A stretch of DNA of 64,000 nucleotides from Flavobacteriaceae bacterium (lineage in GTDB: Bacteria > Bacteroidota > Bacteroidia > Flavobacteriales > Flavobacteriaceae): positions 310,001 to 374,000 of the forward strand of contig JAGYIX010000003.1 of the NCBI GenBank assembly GCA_018402205.1. Reading direction: 5' to 3'. The notes below the pieces were generated by a model. That model was given only the letters and a program-made list of their open reading frames with translations, searched no databases and was not told where the DNA came from. Made by a program: the position numbers and the translations under genes. Positions 19,150-26,252 of this stretch are shown here, piece after piece; within the stretch, counting starts at the first letter, position 1, and every line of letters starts with the position of its first letter.

Positions 19150-19157
19150 CAAAGTTA
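19150..19157 (-). promoter_or_regulatory. -7 element of the rnpB promoter
   Basis: TAACTTTG on the minus strand, an exact TAnnTTTG, 4 bases upstream of the predicted 5' end of rnpB. No clear -33 TTG. Confidence 0.65.
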
Positions 19158-19222
19158 CCACATTGTTGATAAGTCTCGCCCTTTTTAAGTAACAGCGATT
19201 TAACCGATTAATCGATCGACCC

Positions 19223-19230
19223 TATATTTG
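19223..19230 (+). promoter_or_regulatory. -7 element of the dnaX promoter, adjoining the start codon
   Basis: TATATTTG, an exact TAnnTTTG. Only 3 bases separate it from the dnaX ATG at 19234, so transcription would begin at or next to the start codon. Confidence 0.65.
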
Positions 19231-19233
19231 TGT

Positions 19234-20322
19234 ATGGAGCATTTCGTCGTTTCTGCCTTAAAATATCGCCCTAAAGCATTTGAAGAAGTGATAGGTCAAG
19301 AGGCTATTACACGCACCTTAGAGAATGCCATTCGCAGTGATCAGCTCGCGCAAGCACTTCTTTTTTGTGGGCCTAGAGGAGTGGGAAAAACTACTTGCGC
19401 TAGAATAGTCGCTCGCCAAGTAAATGCATTTGAACAAAATGAAGCCAGCCCGCCTAACGATTATTCCTTTAATATTTTTGAGCTTGATGCGGCTTCTAAT
19501 AACTCTGTTGACGATATTCGAGCGCTTACAGACCAAGTGCGCATACCTCCGCAAATAGGCAGCTACAAAGTATACATCATTGATGAAGTTCATATGCTGT
19601 CTACCGCAGCATTTAATGCCTTCTTAAAAACTTTAGAAGAGCCACCTAAACACGCTATTTTCATTTTAGCAACTACCGAAAAACACAAGATATTACCCAC
19701 TATTTTGTCGCGTTGCCAGATATACGACTTTAAACGGATCAGTATTACCGACACCGTTAGCCATTTGCAACAAATAGCTAATGATCAAGGAATTATAGCC
19801 GAAGAGCAGGCGTTATTTCATATTGCCAAAAAGTCTGATGGGGCCTTGCGTGATGCACTTTCGCTATTTGATAGATTAGTCAGCTTTAGCCAGGGAACTC
19901 TGTCAATGGAGGTGTTAAGCGAGCAAATGAACGTCTTAGACCAAGAAACTTTTTTTACGGTCACAGCACACATAAAAGCTTCGAATACTTCGGCATTGCT
20001 CTTACATTTTGATGAGTTGCTAAAGAAAGGATACGACGGATTACACTTTTTGCTCGGTTTGTCTTCCCATTTCAGAGATTTACTTGTGGCTAAATCTTCA
20101 GATACCGAGGCCTTACTTAATGCCGCTTCTATTTTTAAGGGGCGTTACATAAAAGAAGCTTCAGCACTTGAAAAAACCTTTTTATTAGAGGCTATTGATC
20201 TTGTAACTGCGCATAGTCTTTCCTATAAATCTTCAGATAATCAACGCCTCGTTGTTGAGTTGTGCTTGTTGCAGTTGGCCTCTTTAGAAGAGGGCTTAAG
20301 TAAAAAAAAAAGCCTTACCTAA
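19234..20322 (+). CDS. dnaX: DNA polymerase III subunit gamma (short DnaX product)
   Basis: 362 aa from the ATG at 19234 (MEHFVVSALKYRPKAFEEVI, the usual flavobacterial N-terminus). It is the AAA+ clamp-loader subunit. Walker A GPRGVGKT is at residues 46-53, Walker B is VYIIDEVHML, and sensor 1 is in LATTEKHKILPTILSRCQIY. The four-Cys zinc module of many DnaX proteins is missing. The frame ends shortly after a run of ten A (20302-20311). The rest of the protein continues in the -1 frame (separate entry), so this product resembles gamma, with the motor but without the tau tail. Confidence 0.9.
   Translation: MEHFVVSALKYRPKAFEEVIGQEAITRTLENAIRSDQLAQALLFCGPRGVGKTTCARIVARQVNAFEQNEASPPNDYSFNIFELDAASNNSVDDIRALTDQVRIPPQIGSYKVYIIDEVHMLSTAAFNAFLKTLEEPPKHAIFILATTEKHKILPTILSRCQIYDFKRISITDTVSHLQQIANDQGIIAEEQALFHIAKKSDGALRDALSLFDRLVSFSQGTLSMEVLSEQMNVLDQETFFTVTAHIKASNTSALLLHFDELLKKGYDGLHFLLGLSSHFRDLLVAKSSDTEALLNAASIFKGRYIKEASALEKTFLLEAIDLVTAHSLSYKSSDNQRLVVELCLLQLASLEEGLSKKKSLT
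20302..20311 (+). promoter_or_regulatory. A10 slippery tract in dnaX, candidate frameshift or transcriptional slippage site
   Basis: Ten consecutive A read as Lys codons in the zero frame, including the tandem slip heptamer A_AAA_AAA (20304-20310). A -1 shift here joins the short frame to the long 3' frame. A 6-bp complement flanks it (GGCTTA 20293-20298 with TAAGCC 20330-20335). Known dnaX genes of E. coli and Thermus use similar A-rich slip sites. Recoding in this organism is inferred. Confidence 0.55.
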
Positions 20323-20858
20323 TTTCGCCTAAGCCAGAAATTCAAAGCTCAGTCTCAGTCAGTTATGTCAAAGAGCAAAGCGAAGCAAAACCCTCGCCCA
20401 TTTCAAGCCATTCGCTTGCTGCTATTAAAGCAAAACGCGCCCAGTTAGCCCAATCCAAAAAAGAAAGCCTAAGTATAGCGAAACGAGACACCCCTATTTC
20501 ACTTACAGCGATTGAAAACGAGCTAGACGCCTATGCCGAAAGCCTAGAGAAATCAGGACAAAAGATACTCTCTACTAATTTTCAGCTTGCTAAATGCACG
20601 CTAGATATAGAAAATAATGTGTTGACTTTAGAGGTTCCTAATGACACCATCAAAAAAGAACTTCAAATGGCCTCTACAGATGCCCTTAATTTTTTAAGAG
20701 AACGTCTTTCTAATGACCTGCTTCAGTTTACGTTTCAACTATCCAAGGAATCTACTGCAACTGAATATGCCTATACCCCAGAAGAAAAATACCAAAAGCT
20801 AGCAGAAAAATACCCTCAGGTAGAGGCGCTTAGAAAACACTTCAACTTAGACCTTTAA
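20304..20858 (+). CDS. dnaX: DnaX tau-specific C-terminal extension, in the -1 frame
   Basis: The frame is open without a stop from the A10 tract to 20858, about 184 codons with no suitable start of its own. It encodes a charged linker (KAKRAQLAQSKKESLSIAKR) followed by a globular C-terminal domain and the flavobacterial DnaX ending TPEEKYQKLAEKYPQVEALR. With a -1 shift in the A run, the joined protein is about 541 aa. Alternatives are a real frameshift mutation or one A missing from the sequence. The last 12 bases overlap convergent ppk1. Confidence 0.75.
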   Translation, partial: KKKPYLISPKPEIQSSVSVSYVKEQSEAKPSPISSHSLAAIKAKRAQLAQSKKESLSIAKRDTPISLTAIENELDAYAESLEKSGQKILSTNFQLAKCTLDIENNVLTLEVPNDTIKKELQMASTDALNFLRERLSNDLLQFTFQLSKESTATEYAYTPEEKYQKLAEKYPQVEALRKHFNLDL

Positions 20859-22931
20859 TTTATTTTGATAATACTCGTATAGGGCAAATTGCGCACGAAT
20901 AGGGGCCTTTTTATTTCTTCGATAGGCGTTGTCTTGCTTAGATGAAAAAACCCGCGCTTTCTGATTGTCGCTCCAATAAAGGGCAAACACCTCAATCAAT
21001 TCATTTTTTAAGTTTGTTTGATAAATAGGCACCCCTACTTCTACTCTATTTTCAATATTTCGGGTCATCCAATCGGCAGATGATATATACACCTTAGGAT
21101 CTCCGTCATTTGCAAAAATGAACATTCTCGTATGCTCTAAAAACTTATCGACGATACTTATAGCGCGAATATTTTCACTCATACCACTCACCCCGGGAAT
21201 GAGACAGTTAATACCCCGTATAATCAAGTCTATCTTCACCCCTTCTTGACTGGCTTTATAGAGTTTATCAATCATCTTATACGAAGTAAAACTGTTCATT
21301 TTAATACGTATATAAGCCTCTTTTCCCGCTTTTGCATTGGTAATTTCCTGCTGAATCAATCGCGTAAAAGTAGACTCGGTATAATGCGGAGAAACTATGA
21401 GATGCTTGTATTTACGCACCCGGTAAGTAGTTTCTAAAAAATCGAAAACTTTGAGAGTTTCTGAAAGTATTTCTTTATGAGCCGTAAATAGGGTATGATC
21501 GGTATAGATTCTCGATGTCGATTCATTAAAATTACCAGTGCTGATAACTCCAAAATATTCCAGCGATTTATTTTCTGTTTCTCGAGTGATTACACAAATC
21601 TTCGAGTGTACTTTAAGCCCGCGAATTCCAAAAACAAGACGTATGCCCGCCTCTTTAAATTTGTTGGCATAAATGATATTACTCTCTTCATCAAATCGCG
21701 CTTGAAGCTCAATTTGTACGGTAACCGCTTTACCATTCTTGGCGGCATTTATAAGCGCTGCAGCCACCTGAGAATTGCCGGCTAATCGATAAATGGTAAT
21801 TTTAATATCCTTAACCTTAGGATCAAGAGCTGCTTCTTTTAAAAACCGAATCACGTAGGCGTAATTATGGTAAGGGGTGTAAAGCAAGTAATCGCGTTGG
21901 CGAATCTGATCAAAAACACTCACCTCCATTTCAAAGTTAGGCACAGCTAAGGGTTCAATTTTAGCATACTGTATTGCCGCTCTTCCAAAATTCGGAAAGT
22001 TCATGTAATCTTTCCGATTGTGATAACGTCCACCGGGAATTACACTATCGGTATTTTCTATTCCTATTTTATCTTTTAAAAAGGTAAGAGTATCTAGTTT
22101 AATTCGTTTGTCATACACAAAACGTACCGGGTCACTAATCTTTCGGTTACTTACAGAAGTGGATATTTTTTCTAAAAAGCTTTTGTCAAGGTCGTCATCA
22201 ATATCAAGTTCAGCATCTCTTGTAATTTTAATCATATGGGCTTCGATAGCGTCATAATCAAACATAAAGAAGATACGATTTAAGCAGTGGCGAATCACAT
22301 CGTCAAGCATCACTACATAGTTCTTCTGATCTTCTTCAGGGAGCACCACAAATCGGTTTAGACTACTCGGTATCTCGATGAGTGCGTAGTGCACTTCTTG
22401 TGTTTTACTTGATCGCTTTAATTTAGATAAGTTTTTAACCAACCGAACAGCTAGGTAAGCAGCAGACTCTTTGAGCATCGGAAAATCTTCGACCGTATTT
22501 AAGTCGATCGTAGTAAGTTCAGGATTCACCTTAGACAAAAAATACTCTGTTACAAACTTAGATTGGCCCGAACTAAGTTCGGTTTCATTGATGAGGTAAA
22601 TGCTGTGAGATTTTAACTCCTCGGTAATATCTTTCAATATTTTTAAACTCTTACTCTGAGCTTCGATGCTAATCTTGGTAATTAAGGCTAATAAATCAGT
22701 GGCTAGCATACCCCCAAGAATCTCTTTACCCGAAGGATCATTGTCAACAACTCGTTTAACCGTAGCGTAACGCACTCTAAAAAATTCATCTAAATTATTA
22801 CTGAATATGCCCAGAAATCGAAGGCGATCAATAATTGGCACCCGTTTATCTGCACTTTCTTGCAAAACGCGCTCGTTGAATTGAAGCCAGCTAATTTCAC
22901 GGTTGATATAAGAGTATTTAGACGTAGGCAT
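20847..22931 (-). CDS. ppk1: Polyphosphate kinase 1
   Basis: 694 aa from the ATG at 22931 (MPTSKYSYINREISWLQFNERVL); an upstream extension would overlap pdxH. PPK1 makes and breaks long-chain polyphosphate from ATP at the membrane. All domains are visible: the N-terminal helical domain, the head domain, and the two phospholipase-D-like C domains with the phosphorylatable His in GLKVHSKICVIT (near residue 441), GVISTGNFNESTSRIYTDH and SADWMTRNIENRVEVGVPI. It follows pdxH by 28 bases. Confidence 0.95.
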   Translation of the reverse strand: MPTSKYSYINREISWLQFNERVLQESADKRVPIIDRLRFLGIFSNNLDEFFRVRYATVKRVVDNDPSGKEILGGMLATDLLALITKISIEAQSKSLKILKDITEELKSHSIYLINETELSSGQSKFVTEYFLSKVNPELTTIDLNTVEDFPMLKESAAYLAVRLVKNLSKLKRSSKTQEVHYALIEIPSSLNRFVVLPEEDQKNYVVMLDDVIRHCLNRIFFMFDYDAIEAHMIKITRDAELDIDDDLDKSFLEKISTSVSNRKISDPVRFVYDKRIKLDTLTFLKDKIGIENTDSVIPGGRYHNRKDYMNFPNFGRAAIQYAKIEPLAVPNFEMEVSVFDQIRQRDYLLYTPYHNYAYVIRFLKEAALDPKVKDIKITIYRLAGNSQVAAALINAAKNGKAVTVQIELQARFDEESNIIYANKFKEAGIRLVFGIRGLKVHSKICVITRETENKSLEYFGVISTGNFNESTSRIYTDHTLFTAHKEILSETLKVFDFLETTYRVRKYKHLIVSPHYTESTFTRLIQQEITNAKAGKEAYIRIKMNSFTSYKMIDKLYKASQEGVKIDLIIRGINCLIPGVSGMSENIRAISIVDKFLEHTRMFIFANDGDPKVYISSADWMTRNIENRVEVGVPIYQTNLKNELIEVFALYWSDNQKARVFSSKQDNAYRRNKKAPIRAQFALYEYYQNKLKV

Positions 22932-22959
22932 TACTTGATTTTTAAGGTGAAAATAAGGT

Positions 22960-23589
22960 TTACGGAGCAAGCCTCTCTAAATTCCATTGATCATTCACTT
23001 TTTGATAACGTATGCGATCGTGTAATCGATTTTCGCGTCCCTGCCAGAATTCGACACTTTGCGGTATAACCGCGTATCCGCCCCAATGCTCTGGTCGTTT
23101 AATTTGAGATTCATCTAAGTGCTCTAGAGCTTTTAATAAGTCTTCTCTTGACTCTATAACGCTACTCTGATTAGAAACTATGGCGCCCTTTTGACTGCCT
23201 ACAGGGCGAGAATAAAAATAGCGATCTGATGCTGAGGCTGTTAATTTCTCTGCCGTTCCCAAGAAGATCACCTGCTTTTCAAGGCTTGGCCAAAAGAAAG
23301 AAACACTCACTTTATTGTATTGAGCTATGGACTTTCCTTTCTCGCTATTGTAGTTGGTAAAGAAGATCAGCGACTCTACTGAAAAAGACTTCATAAGTAC
23401 CACCCTTGACTTCGGAAACCCATTTAAACCTAGGGTAGATAGATGCATAGCATTAGCCTCTTCTATCTGTTCAGACTGATCGGCCTGTTCAAACCAAGCA
23501 CTAAAAAGCTCAATCCAATGAGTCGGTAGATCTGTTTCGTCTAGCGCTCCTTTTTGGTATGATTTTCGATAGTCATGCAGGTCTTTCAT
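22960..23589 (-). CDS. pdxH: Pyridoxamine 5'-phosphate oxidase
   Basis: 209 aa, typical length. An FMN enzyme that oxidises pyridoxine or pyridoxamine phosphate to PLP, the cofactor of thrC and rocD in this window. Motifs: RKSYQKGALDE at the N-terminus, FMN-binding SRVVLMKSFSVESLIFFTNY, SFFWPSLEKQV, and the C-terminal WQGRENRLHDRIRY. It lies 5 bases after RNase Z on the same strand, in a run of closely spaced minus-strand genes. Confidence 0.95.
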   Translation of the reverse strand: MKDLHDYRKSYQKGALDETDLPTHWIELFSAWFEQADQSEQIEEANAMHLSTLGLNGFPKSRVVLMKSFSVESLIFFTNYNSEKGKSIAQYNKVSVSFFWPSLEKQVIFLGTAEKLTASASDRYFYSRPVGSQKGAIVSNQSSVIESREDLLKALEHLDESQIKRPEHWGGYAVIPQSVEFWQGRENRLHDRIRYQKVNDQWNLERLAP

Positions 23590-23594
23590 TTCCC

Positions 23595-24383
23595 TTAATT
23601 AAACTCGAAAAGCTTCTGGTCTTCGGCCAGCTCAATACGTTCGTTAGCCATTACTTTAGCTGCCTCTACTCGGAATAAATCAATCGACGTATACCGTGTA
23701 GAATAGTGACCTAAAATTAAGGTTTTAATTTCAGAAATTTTGGCCAATTGGGCAGCTTGAAAAGCCGTACTATGCCCGGTTTTTTCACACAAATGGCGCT
23801 CTGTCTCTAAAAAGGTAGACTCGTGGTAGAGCACCTGTGTACCGCTAATTAATGGAACCAGTGATTCGTTATAGGCTGTATCGCTGCAATAGGCGTACCT
23901 TTTTATGAAGTGATCGGATTGAAGGGTCTCAAAGAGGAAACCGTTAGTATAAATGCGGTGTTTTAATGGAAGGGTATATACCCGCACAGAAGAAGAGGCA
24001 TAAATAAGTTCCGAGTTAGGTTGATCTAGCTCTACAAAGTGCAAAGGGTAGTTGGTCCATGAAGACGAAGACTTCAGAATAGTGGTCAATACCTCTTTAA
24101 TTCCCTTTGGGCCATAAATAGTGAAGGGCTCTGTTCGCCCCATTAAGCCCATGGTGGTAACTAGGCCTGGGAGACCATAAAAATGGTCACCGTGTAAATG
24201 CGAAATAAATACCCGTGAAAGGCGCATAAAATTCACTTTTGCTATGCGCATTTCTTTTTGTGTACCTTCTCCGCAATCGATTAAAAAGAGTTCTCGATTT
24301 AGTTCAAGTACTTGTGCTGTGGGGTTGGTTAAACTTCTGGGAGTAGAGGCGTAGCAGCCAATTATTTGTAGCTTAAAACTCAT
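23595..24383 (-). CDS. rnz: Ribonuclease Z, short form lacking most of the tRNA-binding arm
   Basis: 262 aa, against about 300 in the family. It is a beta-lactamase-fold endonuclease that removes tRNA 3' trailers. The active site is complete: SHLHGDH (61-67), His142 in LKHRIYTNGF, Asp168 in YCSDTAY, HESTF and ILGHYSTRY. Only about 15 residues separate FLFE from YCSDT, where bacterial RNase Z normally carries a much longer segment that forms the flexible arm (exosite) gripping tRNA. Neither tRNA gene in this window encodes CCA, which fits dependence on RNase Z. The start overlaps the stop of the small upstream gene by 4 bases. Confidence 0.9.
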   Translation of the reverse strand: MSFKLQIIGCYASTPRSLTNPTAQVLELNRELFLIDCGEGTQKEMRIAKVNFMRLSRVFISHLHGDHFYGLPGLVTTMGLMGRTEPFTIYGPKGIKEVLTTILKSSSSWTNYPLHFVELDQPNSELIYASSSVRVYTLPLKHRIYTNGFLFETLQSDHFIKRYAYCSDTAYNESLVPLISGTQVLYHESTFLETERHLCEKTGHSTAFQAAQLAKISEIKTLILGHYSTRYTSIDLFRVEAAKVMANERIELAEDQKLFEFN

Positions 24384-24691
24384 TCTTCTAGATCGCGCTG
24401 AATGGCCTCTAGCTCAATGAGGTCGTGAGCTTCGTCTATAGTCGGACAAAGCGCTATACCCTCGTGAACATTTTCGTAAGTAAGGGCCGTAGAAACGAGA
24501 ACAAAAGATAACTTTTGGTTACTTAGGGCCTTAGCTACGGCCAAAAATAAAGAAGAATCTTCAGCGTGTATTGCACTCTCATCAAAAACGTATATCAGGT
24601 GTTTTGCAGCGTATTCCCCTTTAAAGACTAACTGTTGCAACTCATCAACTTTTATCTGTGAAGAATACAAAATAACCTTTTCTAAATTCAT
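24380..24691 (-). CDS. Small conserved protein coupled to RNase Z
   Basis: 103 aa. It resembles the small flavobacterial protein commonly encoded just before rnz, ending in a motif like PTIDEAHDLIELEAIQRDLE. The alternating hydrophobic strands and helices (HLIYVFDESAI, LSFVLVSTAL) suggest a STAS-like alpha/beta fold, but that is a guess. Its stop overlaps the rnz start (ATGA), so the two are translationally coupled, and it follows pyrB by 4 bases. A functional link to tRNA processing is possible but unproven. Confidence 0.72.
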   Translation of the reverse strand: MNLEKVILYSSQIKVDELQQLVFKGEYAAKHLIYVFDESAIHAEDSSLFLAVAKALSNQKLSFVLVSTALTYENVHEGIALCPTIDEAHDLIELEAIQRDLEE

Positions 24692-24695
24692 AGTG

Positions 24696-25625
24696 TTAAG
24701 CCTTTAAGGATGCAGCTAACAGATATAAAACAGCCATTCGTATGGCCACTCCGTTCTCTACTTGGTCTAAAATAATGGCATGCTTAGAATCCGCAAGTTC
24801 AGAGCTCAGCTCTACCCCTCTATTAATAGGCCCTGGGTGCATGATTAAAGGAATGCGATCTAGTCGATTTAAGCGCTCCATGGTTAATCCGTATTGCATT
24901 ACATACTCTCGGGTTGACGGAAAGTAAGAATAGTCCATGCGCTCGTTTTGAACCCTTAGCATATTAACCACATCGGCATTTCTAAGTGCCTGGTCTAAAT
25001 TGAGTTCTACCTCAACCCCTAGCGTTTGTATATAACGCGGAATCAACGATTTAGGTCCGCACACCACCACTTCTGCTCCTAACTTTTTAAGAGCAAAAAT
25101 ATTGGAAAGAGCTACTCTTGAGTGCAATATATCCCCTACAATGACTACTTTTTTATTCGCTAAATCGCCTAAGCGTTCCCGAATAGAATAGGCATCTAGC
25201 AAGGCTTGTGTTGGATGTTCGTGGGCTCCATCACCAGCATTAACTATGCGTGCATTAATATGTTTCGCCAAAAAAACACAAGCTCCTGCTTGATGATGGC
25301 GCATAACCACCATATCTACTTTCATGGCTAAAATATTATTCACGGTATCCACCAAGGTTTCCCCTTTTTTCACAGAAGACTGCGAGGCCGAAAAATTAAC
25401 TACATCTGCAGAAAGCCGTTTCTCAGCCAGTTCAAACGAGAGCTTAGTGCGTGTGCTATTCTCAAAGAAAATATTGGCGATCGTTATATCTCTTAAGCTA
25501 GGTACCTTTTTTATGGGGCGACCTAAAACTTCTTTAAACTGATCGGCGGTATCAAAAACGAGTTGAATGTCTTCCTCTTTGAGGTCTTTAATTCCTAATA
25601 AATGCGGTACTGAAAGCTGACTCAT
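24696..25625 (-). CDS. pyrB: Aspartate carbamoyltransferase, catalytic chain
   Basis: 309 aa. It catalyses carbamoyl phosphate plus aspartate to carbamoyl-aspartate, the committed step of pyrimidine synthesis. Carbamoyl-phosphate motif FENSTRTKLSFE, HPTQALLDAYSI, and the aspartate loop HPGPINRGVE are all present. No pyrI regulatory chain is adjacent. It overlaps the pyrR stop by 4 bases, forming a pyrR-pyrB unit. Confidence 0.96.
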   Translation of the reverse strand: MSQLSVPHLLGIKDLKEEDIQLVFDTADQFKEVLGRPIKKVPSLRDITIANIFFENSTRTKLSFELAEKRLSADVVNFSASQSSVKKGETLVDTVNNILAMKVDMVVMRHHQAGACVFLAKHINARIVNAGDGAHEHPTQALLDAYSIRERLGDLANKKVVIVGDILHSRVALSNIFALKKLGAEVVVCGPKSLIPRYIQTLGVEVELNLDQALRNADVVNMLRVQNERMDYSYFPSTREYVMQYGLTMERLNRLDRIPLIMHPGPINRGVELSSELADSKHAIILDQVENGVAIRMAVLYLLAASLKA

Positions 25626-26167
25626 GATTCGCTATTTACAATATAAACGGCATCTTCGCCTTCATTTTCTTTCCAACATACCTTTACCCGTTCATTATTT
25701 ATAGCATCTACCTGCCTGCCTCTATACGTAGGCTGAATAGGAAGATGACGACTAAATCTGCGATCAATAAGTACCATAAGCTCTACAGCTTGGGGCCGTC
25801 CAAAGGACTGAATTGCAGAAAGTGCAGACTGAATACTTCTACCGGTAAACAAAACGTCGTCAATAAAGACGACTCTCTTATTCTCCACTAAAAAATCAAT
25901 TTTTGTTTGATTGGCCTTTAAAGGCTGTTGTGATCTTCTAAAATCATCTCTAAAGAATGTAATGTCAAGTACCCCTAATGAAAGATTCTTCACTTGGTAT
26001 TCATCGCGCAGTAATTGGCATAGGCGATTCGCAAAAAAAACGCCGCGTGGCTGCAAGCCTATAAGCACTGTGGTTGAAAAATCTAGATGGTGTTCTAAAA
26101 GTTGATTAGCCAATCGGTGAAGCAGCAGATGGATGGCTTTAGAATCGAGAAGCAACGTTTCAGACAT
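25622..26167 (-). CDS. pyrR: PyrR, pyrimidine operon regulator / uracil phosphoribosyltransferase
   Basis: 181 aa from the ATG at 26167 (a TTG lies one codon earlier). PRPP-binding signature VVFIDDVLFTGRSIQSAL, and IGLQPRGVFFANRL near the N-terminus. In Gram-positives PyrR senses UMP and controls attenuation of pyr mRNA; here it directly precedes pyrB with a 4-base overlap. I saw no obvious attenuator in the short leader, so regulation by RNA binding cannot be assumed. Confidence 0.9.
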   Translation of the reverse strand: MSETLLLDSKAIHLLLHRLANQLLEHHLDFSTTVLIGLQPRGVFFANRLCQLLRDEYQVKNLSLGVLDITFFRDDFRRSQQPLKANQTKIDFLVENKRVVFIDDVLFTGRSIQSALSAIQSFGRPQAVELMVLIDRRFSRHLPIQPTYRGRQVDAINNERVKVCWKENEGEDAVYIVNSES

Positions 26168-26190
26168 CAAATCAAGAACTTATTCATAGA

Positions 26191-26198
26191 CAAAAGTA
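26191..26198 (-). promoter_or_regulatory. -7 element of the pyrR promoter
   Basis: TACTTTTG on the minus strand, an exact TAnnTTTG, 23 bases before the pyrR ATG and directly after the rpsA terminator. Confidence 0.6.
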
Positions 26199-26200
26199 AC

Positions 26201-26228
26201 AAAAAAGCCCGGGCTTTTGCCGGGCTTT
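26201..26228 (-). terminator. Rho-independent terminator of rpsA
   Basis: AAAGCCCGG, 7-base loop, CCGGGCTTT (26204-26228), followed on the minus strand by a T run. Strong GC stem immediately after rpsA. Confidence 0.85.
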
Positions 26229-26252
26229 TAGGAATTGGCATGAAAATACCTT

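Noticed and set aside
26171-26200. PyrR-binding attenuator before pyrR
   Set aside because: The hairpin present belongs to the rpsA terminator; only a 20-odd-base leader remains, too short for the known PyrR attenuators.
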